A stretch of 64,000 bases of DNA from Ptychodera flava (lineage: Eukaryota > Hemichordata > Enteropneusta > Ptychoderidae). A model generated the notes under the pieces. It worked only from the letters and a program-made list of their open reading frames with translations. It made no database searches and was not told the origin of the DNA. Both the position numbers and the translations under genes were made by a program. Positions 1 to 13,331 of the stretch are shown here, piece by piece. The stretch lies in contig NC_091944.1 in the NCBI RefSeq assembly GCF_041260155.1, positions 22,307,877 through 22,371,876 on the forward strand, given 5' to 3'. The first letter of the stretch is position 1; every line of letters starts with the position of its first letter.

Positions 1-1550
1 AGATCACCATTGATTTTTCGGTTGGTGTTGAATTATTCTTCGACGGGAAAGGAACAGTGAAGATACCGATATCGTCTTATTAAGTCAGTCTACATCGATA
101 GTTGACCTGCAGGCTGTGCAAACCGCGATTGTCAATCTAGGGCCTGTTGGAAGTGTAATTATGGTGATGCAGAACTTCGATTTAGAGAAAACGTCGATTT
201 AATATTGATACCACCTGTAAGAATGAACTAGGTAATGGCAAGAAGCCGGTTCCATATTTTTTTTTCATCAAATTTTGCGCACATATACCCGCGCTAGCAG
301 TTTCTATAGCGTGATCTTATCCAAATGGTGCTCATTTCAAGCGTAGCCACACCACGCAGTCAGTTTTGCGGTGCGTTGTGGGTAAAAATCCGCGTTGGAC
401 TACGTTGATTTCACTGCTTGATTTCAGTGCCTTGGTACTTACATGAAATTGGTGGCAAGGTTATCTTGATGCATTTGCTTTTCAAATTATAGCTTTTTAC
501 ACATGCCATTCGTCATAAAATATCGGAGTGTTAATTATATTTACGGTGGGTAGCTCTAAAAATACTAAAAATTACCATCTGTACCAAGAAGAAGAAAAAA
601 TTCAGGGGCGAGATTGTTGAATAGATACCCGAAGAAAAAATTCAGTGGCGAGATTGTTGAATAGATACCCTTAAAATATCAACAAAAAGGCAGTTCTAGA
701 AACACCAAAAAGTTTAGAGAGGTTAGTACACGCATGTTTATTTCAGCGACTCCGTGGGGGTGACGCGGGCAATTATTTCAAATATCAGCACACTTGGAGT
801 CGTTCCTGTCATCGTTAGTCAATTTACGGCGCAGTAAATGTGTTTTTGTAAAGTCTTTAGGTACTCTGTGGCAGCTGAATCAATCGGAGAGACCAGCGTA
901 CGTCGACCGATCGAATTCCTCCTTTAGAAATCGCGACTCGTATACGGTCTGATTGCCTTTACGATAATCAAGTCTGTCGGCTAGGTACACAGGTGCGATG
1001 CCTTTTTTTTGTCCAATTCTTTGTGAAATGATCGATTACATTCATCGCCGTGTAGATGAGGAAAAACTCGAGCTCCACTCCGACAATTAAACGGGTTCGT
1101 CACATTATTTCCCTCGGATGTAAATGAAGGCTTGCTAACGATCAGAAGTCTACACATGTACAGCTTGGTACAACAACAAGGGTCGGCTCTGTGTCCTAAT
1201 TTGCAGGTAAAAGAGGCCGCGCCACTACCAAATTGAAAAGTACCGGACTCAGACAAAAGATCAAACAAGAACAATTGCGCAAGTCAGCCGATACATAGAT
1301 GCATTTCGCAGTCAGACTTAATCTAAATCTTAATCTAAATTCATTCAACTAAACCATAATTTGCAAATTTTTGTTAGTTTTTTCGCGCTTCAGAAAACAT
1401 TCAATTATTTTAAACCCAAAGAACAGATTTTTAATATCCTAATATATTTTAATAGTTCAGTTTCTTATAAATAATGATTATATTGGCATAGTTGCAATTA
1501 ATGTAAAAGGTTTGCTATTAGTCTTTCTACCGATCACGACAACAATGATC
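1..1550. other. intergenic, no gene recognised
   Basis: No open frame here resembles a known protein, and the longest (981-1274, minus) has no recognisable domain. The only structure I see is a 40-bp tandem duplication at 591-670. Confidence 0.5.
591..670. repeat. 40-bp tandem duplication (2 copies)
   Basis: Positions 591-630 and 631-670 are the same 40-bp unit, starting GAAGAAAAAATTCAG and ending AATAGATACCC, with a single difference (GGGGC versus GTGGC). The near identity points to a recent local duplication. Confidence 0.9.
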
Positions 1551-1612
1551 CATCACACAGACACGGACACAGACACAGACACACAGACACAGACACAGAC
1601 ACAGACACATCT
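1551..1612. repeat. CACAGA-type microsatellite
   Basis: Imperfect run of CACAGA/CACGGA units. The minus-strand frame through it reads as a Val/Cys or Val/Ser tract and is not a gene. Confidence 0.85.
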
Positions 1613-2655
1613 TGTACGAACTTCAAGTTGGGCCTCTAACGTCCTCCCGCCAAAATTACCATGACAGAACAATCGCGACGTTGTCATCTTGTTTAAACTA
1701 TTCACTCCCCACCCCACCCCATATCCCTGTAGACAGGTCCATGCTAACGACGGGATCGGGCCAAACCATAGTGGTGAAGGGTTGAGTATCACCTAGGTCA
1801 CAATCCTTGATTTTACAAACCCCTAACGTATGTTCAAAGTGCTCAACAACCTCCTATATCTGCATGACCTTTCGAATAAAATCTGAGATTGTGTGTATAA
1901 ATATCTCGCCTGGGAAATTGTCAGTTATTAAAGCCATTTGCTGGATAGGACTGAAGTTTATGGAAAGAGCTTGTAAAACGATTTTTGATTTCAGCAGGGA
2001 ACGTAATCTACCAGTTTAATCACGGTTTATTCCTTACAAAATTGAATGATATGGTAATATAGACATCATTCTGCAATGCCTGCCATAAAATCTTGTCGTA
2101 ACTTTGTAATTTCTTCCGCAATATAGTAGTTGATACCAGTCTCAGGAGCGTATCAAGTCCGATGGTTGCGTAGCAGTTTTTATCCCAAAATTTACGACTC
2201 CGCCGTAATAAAAAAGTCCTGTCGATCGATTAGTTATGCAAGCAATGGAATTCGAAAGAAAGCGCCAGTCTCTGTTCAAGGTTCTTCCCCTTTCTTACAA
2301 CTGGGATCAAAAGAATATTCCGCAGATGAATTATCGTGAAAGAAGTTTTTATCCCCGCTGGCTGTTAACAGTCATGAATACTGATATAAATTCACATAAT
2401 AACTTGAAATTATTCAATTTGGAATAATATCTATTTTGGAATAGCTCGTTAATGGCGCGACGTTTCATAACAAACTCTTCAATAAAAAGCTCAATGACTT
2501 CGACTACATCACAGTAAAACAGTGATTTAAAATGTTTTTGCTGGCCATCCCGTTAGAACTATTCGCCTTGATGGGAAGTGTAATGCCTTATTTCATCGCA
2601 CAATATTGGTTGACGGTTGCATTGAGGTAACAAAAAAATGCGCATCAAAAGTGAA

Positions 2656-2950
2656 TTACTTAAAGGGATACAGTCGTCGGAATTGCGCTCAAAGGTCGTA
2701 TGGGACCAACACAACCAATGTAAACATTGTATCCAGGGTACGATGGTGATTGATGAAAGTTAAAACATGTCTGTCATTATCTACATCGTATGATTTAAAC
2801 GTTGCAGCTATGATAATGAGGTGCATCTGGATATCGTGCACGAAATACATTGTTTGTAAAACAAGAAACACGCACAGGCGCAGTTCCAACGACGGTTTCA
2901 ACTGAATCACTTGCTCAAACCTTCCTCAAAGAAACTTTCATCAGTAGTGA
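2656..2950. mobile_element. family B MITE copy
   Basis: Starts TTAAAGGGATACAGTCG and ends with a diverged inverted copy around GCGCAGTTCCAACGACGG. The interior (gtatgggacc, gtgattgatgaaagt, gcagctatgataatgaggtgcat) recurs at 46060-46320 and, more diverged, at 19409-19631. No coding capacity is visible. It abuts the family A copy that starts at 2964. Confidence 0.7.
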
Positions 2951-2963
2951 TTCTCTTTCAAAG

Positions 2964-3321
2964 TTAAGGTAGAACGCACCTCGGGGACAGAAATTTGGGC
3001 CTTCAAATTTTATCAATTTTCTTCTGACCTACCACTTGTGGGGGCTCATTTTGAAGCTCTTGGCAAAAGAAAAGCTTTCACCGTCTTAGTTTTTCAAAAA
3101 TCGAAAATTTTATTTTTCCCATAGAGTTAACACAGGGATGGCGACCATTTTGAATTTCAAATATCGAGAAATCGCAAGTTATTTGTCTCTCTAGTACCAA
3201 AGTTTGCACGGTGATCCCTGATTTTTATTCTTGCTTCGATAAGAGAATGGTCGAAAGTTTCGCTGAGGAAAGTTTGAGCAAAAGTTTAAGTCTTTCACTT
3301 TCGAGGTGCATATTACCTTAA
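2964..3321 (+). mobile_element. family A MITE copy A1 (near full length)
   Basis: Begins TTAAGGTAGAACGCACCTCG and ends CGAGGTGCATATTACCTTAA. The ends are imperfect inverted repeats bounded by TTAA. The interior carries the family signature: accacttgtgggggctcat, agagttaacacagggatgg, a stretch reading ccattttgaatttcaaatatcg, and gtttgcacggtga. At about 358 bp without coding capacity it is a MITE. The TTAA border would fit a piggyBac-type element, but no transposase is present to prove that. Confidence 0.8.
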
Positions 3322-3604
3322 GAATGCAAATCGGTGTTGGGGGAGGGGGGTGGGGTCACCGTGCAAATTTTGGGACAATGGAAGCAATCTACCCGAGATT
3401 TGCCGATATTTGAAATTCAAAATGGCCGCCACCCCAGTGTTACCTCTGGAGGGAAAAATAAATCTTCAATTTACAAAAAATAAGAAGGTGCAAATTGTTC
3501 TTACTCCAAGAGTTTTAAAATGAGCTCCTAAAGCGGTATCCAGAAAAGTATTGGAAAAATTGGAGCATCCGAATATCTGTCCCCGAAGTGCATTCTACTA
3601 TAAA
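3322..3604 (-). mobile_element. family A MITE copy A2 (inverted, partial)
   Basis: Reverse-orientation copy directly after A1. It reads tggggtcaccgtgcaaattt, then aaaatggccgccacccc and gaatatctgtcccc, and ends with cattctacta. Its outer end is missing, so A1 and A2 form a long imperfect inverted repeat. Confidence 0.75.
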
Positions 3605-6060
3605 CGAGCACAGTTGCATAATATGCTCCTCTCAAAGGTGTGTTGAAATACAGGGTATTAGACTTGCCAACATAGAACATTGTGTATAATGTGTGACAAC
3701 AAAAAGAAAGAATACAACAGACCCTCGTAAAAGAAAGTTACGATGTATTTGCAGAAACCTATGTACAGACGATATGCTTAAGTAATGTTATTGTTGACAA
3801 GTGAATTCTAGTCAGGACCAGAATTCAATGGACTTGGATCATAACGTTTGACACTATACACAGATACGGACTCTGTTTTCAATTTTGGCATTTCACCGTG
3901 ATTTTTGTAGTGGAGCAAAAATGTCTTTTTTTTGCAAAATACGTCGGTAAAATAAAGATCGTTGAAGATGAAATGACTGTTTGATGACATCAACCTCTTC
4001 AAACCACTTAAAGTAAAAGCCTCTGATGGACTCCCGCTCTTTCCCAGTGACTTTCTGAAGTTGTAGTTTTATATGTGTCTGTTTCTTGGAACACTTCTCA
4101 TCATAAAATGCGTTCATGCACATTTCCTGGAACACTTCTGATTATAACATGCATTCAGAGTTACAGATAATGGAACTCTGATAATGAAAATCTCGTTCTA
4201 AAACTTTCAAGTTGAAATACATAAAAGTTTTAAAGTATGGGGCACGCTCAAATTACCCGCAGGCTATCTTCCAAACATTCTTATATCCCGCAACTGGTAC
4301 TCGAAACGCACCGTGACCTTATGTGAAGATAAAAAGGAACGTCGAGATACAATGTGTATAGAGAGGTGCCAAAGTCTGTGTAGTCTTAAATGATTCGACA
4401 TGGGGAAATTAAATTAAATTAAATCAAAGTATTTTAGCTATCCCAAGTGCATAATTTCTGTGAAAGAGTGCACGTGACATATTTAAAATCTTTCCAACTT
4501 TCTGCACGTAGGAAAAAGGAGGAATGTTTGACGTGACGTTAACTCAGTTTCTTGGAGTACATGGGGTCAAAGGTAATCTTCGCTCAGATTCAGAGCAAGA
4601 GATGCCACATCGTCACCTCTAATGGCTTTCTAATCGCACCTCAAATAAGGGTTTGTGTCAGCGAGTATACCTCGCGTTACCAGAACTTTACAACGGAGTT
4701 TACATCTATTCTGTGTATGGCTAAAGTAACGAGGTAAGTCAGCATTTTGACGATTTTCACGGCGCCGTAAAAGAAAGTTTATTGCAAACAAGGGCTTTAC
4801 GATTCCACATTTTACTACCGAACACATACATCAAATTTTATCATCAACAGATTTCAGCGTACATGTTAGAAGATATTAGGTAAGTACACCATCCGGGTTT
4901 ATTAACGATCCTATAGCCCCTCTGGTGTGTAAATATTTCGCAGTGGCTGTGAATTGCAAAAATTATTGTTTGCAAAGTGAATATTTCGTAATATGGGATT
5001 GATTTTTATCGAATTCGGTATCTCATTTAGATTATATTACAATTTATTTGTTCGTATTTTCTGAAATATGGTCGTTCCTTGTCTGCGAGGCATCGCGGCG
5101 GAAACGTCATGTGGTATCCTGTTCCGGCTATGGGACTCAATATAGTTATAAAACGTCTCGCAAAGGCTTACGGTGCTGGAAGTGGCCCCTTTTCAGCCCT
5201 GTGTGTTGTTAACACTTTACTTATTTGCATGTGCCACGGGGGAATTCTGCCACTTATCACTTAGAACAGACTCTCTCGAGGAAAAAAAAACTCTACAAAA
5301 TAATTCAAGTCTAGTATTTGTTGGTCGAGAGTTTTCAATTATCTCGGATATTAAGTACAGCTATATAGCTCACAATGTATCCGTGGTTCACAACCCAGTG
5401 ATTTCTTGATTTTGTGATTGGATTTTTTGTATATAACAAAATTCCTTTCTGTTGATATTACATTGCCAAATTAGCGAGAAATGATTGAAATCAACGACAT
5501 ACGGCAGAAAATATTGTAATTACACACTTAAATTGCTAATGAAAATTGCTATGGTAGCAGAAAATTACAGTATTACTAAGCAAGAAACTCTGCATTTCGC
5601 ATTTCGTTAATAGCACAAACTATGACTGGAGTCACCCCAATGGCAGAAATCCTGGTTTCAAAGAGAGTTATTATTCGCATGTGTAACAATGTTGTTTGTC
5701 TAATATTGAAACATCTGTGTTTTCCATACAGTATCTCGGCGGTTTATTGAGATACGTAACAATGGAAAGCCGAAGGTTCGCGCAATCTCTTCTTGCTTTA
5801 AGGATCAACGGCCGAATTCGATGATGTGTTGAATCATCAGGCCCATAGAAACTCTTGCGATGTAAGACAGTAACGCGTAAAGTTTTAATGTTCGCAGATG
5901 AGTCACGTGAAAGGATAATGGGAACACAGCGCATCAAAACAGCGCATGGGCATTGTGTCATATGTATCTGACATCTGTGCAAGGATAAAACGTCAATTAT
6001 TATGGGTATGAACGTATTGCATCATGTTTGGTTGACAAGACTAGTTGCAGCAATTAACTT
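3605..6060. other. intergenic, no gene recognised
   Basis: Remnants of family C are visible near 3790-3830 (ttattgttgacaagtgaattctagtc type). Several open frames of 60-103 codons show no recognisable domain and no splice-site pattern. Confidence 0.45.
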
Positions 6061-6061
6061 G

Positions 6062-6091
6062 TGGGTGTTTATGTTTGTGTTTGTGTGTGTT

Positions 6092-6188
<97 letters not shown>

Positions 6189-6191
6189 GGG
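6062..6191. repeat. compound GT / GA / CAGA microsatellite
   Basis: Successive runs of TGTGTT/GT, GA and CAGA units. Frames through it read as CVCVC, RERERE or DRQT repeats and are artefacts. Confidence 0.95.
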
Positions 6192-6199
6192 GACACGAT

Positions 6200-8690
6200 T
6201 TCCAAAAACGCTGTCGTTTTCTGGCCTTACTTCATATAGTACATGAGAACGCTAGAGCAAATCCGAAAATCTCATCAAATATATGAATGCGTGTCAATGA
6301 CGTATCATTATATCATTTACCCGTTACTTTTATGGTACACTGTCCGCTTGTGAGAAGTATTGATTACCATGGTGACAGTCTACCACGTGATCGACTGATA
6401 ATGCACTTGCTTGCCTTCTGTGGCATTTCTCTCTCAGTGGTGTCTTGCTCCTGCAGAGTGATGCTACAAAGACGCGCACTTCCTTGAGGAGTCGACAGGT
6501 GAGGCAACAGAGATGTCACTATCAAACAATTGATTTATGTGACTTGAGAATGATATCTCTCCACTGTGACTTTTTGCCATGTTTTTCAAATGACAGATCC
6601 AAGTCAAAAGCGTACGGTACATTGATAGTGCGAATATTTGGTGTAATTTCTGCTTTCACATTTACGTACTCGTCTGCGGTGACTACAAACTCTGGTACTT
6701 TTTGTAAATGCGAACTGTTCAATCTGACTTGGAGTTTGGCAGCTAAGACACGGCGGTGTCCCTTAGTTTTTTTAGTGTCATAACATCCATGACACTCTGA
6801 TAATGTTGATAACGCGCTAATGCACTATGAGTGTTTCGCACCCTGATATATATGCAATTTATGAGAGCGTTTGTTAATTCAATACCACATCAACTTTATT
6901 CTGATATCTGTTCCACAGATTGTAGCATCTTTTCCCCCTTCTGTTCCAACCAGAGGTGAAATTCTATTTTATTCAGCGAGATTTAAGATGGATTTTTTAC
7001 GTCAGCTGTAATAATAGCCAAAGCAATGCCAGAAGACACTGACTTTACCCTGTGAGTTGAATGAATCACATTTCAGAGCGAGGCATTTTTTATTTCGCGT
7101 CAACATCAAATAATTGACATTGATGAAATTTTAATGAGAAATGCAGATATTGTACAGTGGTTCATTGTATAATATTCCTCAACATGAACACAGCAATATG
7201 ATTCGCAAAGTCGGCTTCCTTTGTGAATGCGCTGCGGATATCATATTCTCACGAAGTGAGCGGTGACCACACTGGTCTATAACATTCTGTCACTTTCTAT
7301 TGCGTGATCAGATGCCGTATTTCATGAGTCCGTTCCGTGTAAACATAATTTAGAGTTTATGCACAACCTACAGGAAATTCTGACAGATTGTCGACAGATA
7401 GGTAAAAAAATCAACGCTTTTGAGCGCACGAGAACCGATTCAAAAATCAACAGCTACATATCTGGAATTCTTGATAGTTGTGTGGCGATATATGAAAAGT
7501 GCTATGGTGTCTTTCACAAACAACAAACAAAATTGCCCATTTTAAGTTTTTGACTGATATAGTACGTATGATCATACTGCAGTCTCATTTAGCTTGGATT
7601 CCGTGCGCATAGAATGCGCATCGGATATTCGGACTCACAAATTAATTTTCATAATTCCTTTCAGATCTACACTTCAGGAGCTTATTTTTAAAGCTCTTGT
7701 ACGATAAAAATTTTCACCGTATTAGTTTTTTTCGAAAATCGAAAAAATTCATTTTTCCACATAGAGTTAACACAGTGATAGCGACAATTTTGAATTTCAA
7801 ATATCAGTGAATGTTAGTAATTTGTTTCCCTAGTACAAAACTTTGCACGGTGACTTCTGATTGTTCCACTTAGGAGAGTTTGAGCAAAAGTTTAAGTTTT
7901 TCACCTTCATGACGCATCCTGTATCTCAGTAAAAAGTCTCACTTTTTCGTTGCTCATAGCTAATCCACAAATATCCAGACTAATTTATAACTGCATCGCA
8001 AAGCTTCAATAACGATATAATAGGGTGCTTTATTACTTAATGATGTCTGTACGATAACCTTTTTATGGCCACGAAGACATTTATTACTACAGACGGAGAC
8101 AGTGAAAATTTTGTGATTTATAAATCGATTGGAACGTTTTTAATAGAAACTGCAGCCAGTCTGAGCTATAATTTTTATCAGATGTGCTAATATACAACGC
8201 CTTTGAAAGTATCACTTTATCGGTGGTCAAAGAAACCAAACAAAAACAAAAAGCAAAAAAGCAAGTATGAAGGGGTTTTTGTTAATTGTTAAAAATGGAA
8301 AACAATGTGCGAAATCTGTTTCATTTATTTATCATCTGACTCACATCAGTCGCATAAAATGCGTCGGTTCACTGAACATGTGGGTCTGTATCTATGCTAC
8401 AAAATGAAATTGGTCATTTATTGTCAATCGCTTCATTTCATGCAAGGTGTGCCATTGTACTAATTCGTGAGACTGCCAGCTCGTCGTCGTTCTGCGATTG
8501 CTGAAGGGGACAATAGCTGTATCTTTACAAACACTGTCATGTCTGTTGTTCCAGAGAACTTCTAACTTCGATACTTTATTCGAGAGTAACATTTTAATAT
8601 AAGTGTTCGCCTCGCAACTACAACGCACTGTGTACAATATGTGATATGTAATTATTACTTTTATTGTTGCGATAATAAGTTGTCCAGTCT
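6200..8690. other. intergenic, no gene recognised
   Basis: No coding region recognised. A decayed family A copy lies at 7612-7925, and a family C remnant (tgtccagtctggattagaattcaa) near 8680-8705. Confidence 0.45.
7612..7925 (+). mobile_element. family A MITE copy A3 (decayed)
   Basis: Recognised by gcgcatcggatattcggact, agagttaacacagtgatagc, a stretch reading attttgaatttcaaatatca, and gagcaaaagtttaag. The ends are worn and some interior is lost. Confidence 0.65.
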
Positions 8691-8724
8691 GGATTAGAAT
8701 TCAATGCCAATGGCAATGGACAGG

Positions 8725-8876
<152 letters not shown>

Positions 8877-9116
8877 GTAGTTTTGGGGATATATAAAATA
8901 GAATATAATATATAAAATAGAAATATAATGTATCATAATGTAGTTTTCAACGTTGAACTCAACAAATAAAGTTACTACTGTCTGGAGCTTTCGGGTCCGT
9001 CCGGTAACCCTTTCAACAGCGTGAATGACACTGGCTTGACAATTGACGTCAATCACGTGGATCAGTGATCACATGTAAATCACGTGACTGAATTGGGATA
9101 CTGTATACTGATGGTA

Positions 9117-9230
<114 letters not shown>

Positions 9231-9342
9231 GGCCTGAACACAAAACATTTCGAGCTGTGTTGTTTAATCGATCAGAAATAATGAAAAACATCCAAAATTA
9301 CAGCTTGCAACACCATTTCTCGGTACTGATCATATCGGCATG

Positions 9343-10357
9343 ACCTGTCCTGTCCTGTCCTATCCTATCCTATCCTATCCTATCATATCATATCATATCA
9401 TATCATATCATATCATATCATATCATATCATATCATATCATATCATATCATATCATATCATATCATATCATATCATATCATATCATATCATATCATATCA
9501 TATCATATCATATCATATCATATCATATCATATCATATCATATCATATCATATCATATCATATCATATCATATCATATCATATCATATCATATCATATCA
9601 TATCATATCATATCATATCATATCATATCATATCGTATCGTATCATATCATATCATGTCATCTTATGTCATGTCATGTCAAATTATATTATCATACATAT
9701 CATATCATATCATATCATATCATATTACATCACCTAATATCATTCCATATCATATCATATCATATCATATCATATCATATCATATCATATCATAACATAT
9801 CATAACATATCATATCATATCATATCATATCATGTCATCTTATGTCATGTCAAATTATATTTTATCATACATATCATGTCATATCATATCACATCACCTA
9901 ATATCATATCACATCACCTAATATCATACCATATCATATCATATCATATCATATCATATCATATCATATCATATCATATCATATCATATCATCTAATATC
10001 ATATCACATCACCTAATATCATACCATATCATATCATATCATATCATATCATATCATATCATACAATATCATATCATATCATGTCATCTTACGTCATGTC
10101 ATATCAAGTTATATTTTATCATACATATCATATCATGTCATATCATATCACATCACCTTATATCGTATCACATCACCTGAAATCTCTTCACCTAATATTA
10201 TATTACATCACCAATTATCATATCATATCATATCATATCATATCATATCATATCATATCATATCATATCATATCATATCATATCATATCATATCATATCA
10301 TATCATATCATATCATATCATATCATATCATATCATATCATATCATATCATATCATA
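9343..10357. repeat. 1-kb TATCA pentanucleotide satellite
   Basis: The array runs from TGTCC through TATCC to TATCA units and continues for about 1 kb. Three interruptions with a shared sequence (catgtcatcttatgtcatg, then atcatacatatcat) occur near 9655, 9831 and 10080. Since 5 is not a multiple of 3, all frames stay open and read as ISYH repeats. This is satellite DNA, not coding. Confidence 0.95.
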
Positions 10358-10359
10358 TT

Positions 10360-13240
10360 CGTTTAATATTGGCCGAACCTCGGGAGAATTATATGAAAAA
10401 TTATATGTTAAATTCAAAAAAATAAGCTATGTAGAAAGAAATTATGTTAACGTAAGAACTCCCCGCAATTTTATTCCAAGGCCTTGCATGAAAAAAAAAG
10501 AATTTCTGAAAACTGAATGAGATTGCAAAAGCGTTGCTTCCCAACTTGCGCATGCGTGCAAAGGAGAATCGGATCGAAGTATGTCTCGTAAAGGAGTAAG
10601 GAGACAATAATTCTTTTTAATGGGAAAGAAAACTCGCATGATTTAATAGATTTTAATCAATGGCGTCACCTTCAGATTCCTTCAGCTACCAATGCAAATC
10701 CTTAAAATACTGTTCGGAATAAATCTTTAAACATGAGTTATACTGTTCTAATTGCAAATGCATTTTAAGCTTTTTGAATAAGAACTCCATTGTGCACCGT
10801 AAGTTACTTTTCAGATTTTGCTGAATGCGTCAACCTATGGATTTGTCAATATTTGTATTATTCTCTGTAGACCAGGAATTGTGATGTCACAAAGGGTAAA
10901 TTTAGCAACGCATTCCATGAGAAAAATCCAGATTTCGTCAGGAGCATTTCATCCATAGTTGACGGCTTGGATACAAGTATCTTTACTCGTCATTTCATAT
11001 CGCAGATTGTCTCAGATGTATGTCTTGATCGTAATTTTATCAGCCTGCTATTTACGCCACGCGACGAAAACGTGCTGTAATTTTCATCCATGACAGGAAC
11101 GGAACACGTGTTATGCCATTTGATGTTTGATTCACTGACTCCCAGTCAATTATTCGTTACTTCTCTCTACAACTTAAGATTTTACGTTTTTGAATGCATT
11201 GCTCCAGTTTGATTTTGCTATTAAATGTATTAATTTTGCATGGAAAAATTATACAATCTAGTACTCCAATAAAGTTAGTTCCTACACGGGAATAAGAACC
11301 GCATAATTATTACTTTCCACGGTCTACTTTACGCCGCTGAGATACACTCAGCTGGCTGTTACTGTACCCACAGCCAAGAATGCTGTAAATTCGACGCTCT
11401 CAACTCAACTGCACGTTGCGTTTAAGGCAGTACGCGACTCGAAAGTGAAAGACTTAAACTTGTGCTCAAATTTTCCTTAATGAAACTTTCAACCATTCTT
11501 TCAGCAAATCATGAATAAAAATTAGGGGTCATCGTGCAAAGTTTGGTACTGGAGAAACATATTATCTAACACTGACCGATATTTGACATTCAAAATGGCC
11601 GCCATCCCCGTGTTAACTCTATGAGGAAAAATAAAATTTTCGATTTTGGAAAAACTAAGATGGTGAAATTTTTTCCTATTTCATGAGCTTCAAAATGAGT
11701 CCCCACAAGTGGTATATCAGAAAAGAATTGTAAAAATGTGAGAGTCGAAATATCTGTCCTTGAGGCGCATTCTTCCTTCTAGCAGGAAAGAGAGAAAGAA
11801 AGCAATGTATACAAATATACAGCAGTGCGATACACCAAACTACAAAAATGAGGAAATTGGAAACAGCCATTTGAGGTCAGGCATTGTTAAAAACCTCATT
11901 AAATTGTGCGGTGTAAAAGCTGTCGCCAGTGATATTTATTCAAAATAACGAGAGTCAGGCTTGCGTAAAACTCTCAAAAGCTTGTTTAAGTACATTGAAG
12001 TCTACAAATGACTATACAGAGTTTTTTGCTTGAAACGAGAAAGCGTGGTAATGTTGTTTTCGATAGAGGCAGGAGGGCCGGAATACTATTTTTTTTTCCA
12101 TAGTAAGTCCAACAACGAGAGCAAATTATTATCCTGCCAGACGCGTGAACTACGAATAGATTAAAACGAAAGGGGATCCTCCTGGGGCTCCCACAGTAGA
12201 TCAATGTAATTTTGTTTTAGAAAGTAGTTACACTAACACTTAGACCCTTCGCAAATTAAAGTCAGGCAAAAAAAAAACTGCCATCTTTCCATGTCGCTTT
12301 TGGCAATGTTTTCTGATCATGTTTGCGGTGTGGCCTACATCTATCGGATTGAAACAAAGCATCGCCGTCCTGGTCGACCAGAAAGATTGTTGATACTGTA
12401 AATTGAACTGTAACCCGCAGATATTTTGAGTAACTTCTGATACGCACAAAAAGTTTTCATCAAATCATTGACGTGTTACATTGCACATATCACGTACATA
12501 CGACACGATGATGCTGGGAGCGTGCTCTACACATAGGTGCAGAGAAGTATGACAAAGAATAGCTCCACGGGTCGTAACTTTAACTTTCGAACAACAGTAT
12601 TTTCTTTGCTCGAACCACAAAGTTCAATCAATGAACCGTCAGTAAGATACTTCTAAACTATTCGAATCCTATTCTTCATCAAACGTTGAGCCTTTCTAGT
12701 CTCCAAGGATACTATTCAGACCGGCTCACAATTTTGGAGTTTTTCGGCGAAGAGACTGAGTATCACTTATTCACTTAAACAGTTTCAAATTGCAGTGCAT
12801 ACTTGTAAAATGTCCTTGATCTAGGCGACTACGATGAACAAGAGACGTCAGTGTTGCCAGAATTATCCTGTCCCTTGCATAAAAAACGCCACTGTCACAT
12901 TGTTGTTTTGAAAAGAAGACGCAATAACAGACCTGTTCCTATGTCGTTATATTACGATACAAACACAGGCTATTCGATTCATTCATCATGACACATCAGC
13001 TGTATGCAGAGGTGGCTTTTTTCAGAGCTCTACTTCTCACCAGCAAAGATCATCAATTTACTTCCACAGTTGTGCTGCTAGTATGAATGCCCTAAGATTA
13101 CTGGATTGATGAACATATCAGAAGACATCTTATAAGTGTTAGCTGTGATACAGAAACCACATTAGTACGAAAATATCAGTATCTCAATTGTACTATTTCA
13201 AATCTCCCATGTTTTCATACGTTTTGGACTATGTCAACCA
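10360..13240. other. intergenic, no gene recognised
   Basis: Holds one family A copy (11422-11780). Otherwise no repeat or coding signal I can name. Confidence 0.45.
11422..11780 (-). mobile_element. family A MITE copy A4
   Basis: Minus-orientation copy, near full length: TTAAGGCAGTACGCGACTCG at the left, aaaatggccgccatcc and cgtgttaactctatgagg inside, and tgaggcgcattcttcctt at the right. Confidence 0.8.
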
Positions 13241-13241
13241 C

Positions 13242-13242
13242 T

Positions 13243-13330
<88 letters not shown>

Positions 13331-13331
13331 C
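13242..13331. repeat. ATC trinucleotide microsatellite
   Basis: About 29 uninterrupted ATC units. The minus strand reads poly-Asp in an open frame, but nothing around it looks coding. Confidence 0.95.

Noticed and set aside
591-670. Start of a CRISPR-like or tandem regulatory array
   Set aside because: Only two direct copies without spacers; animal genome context.
9343-10357. Open frames of 151 and 114 codons reading ISYH repeats
   Set aside because: They are translations of a pentanucleotide satellite; open in all frames because the unit lacks stops.
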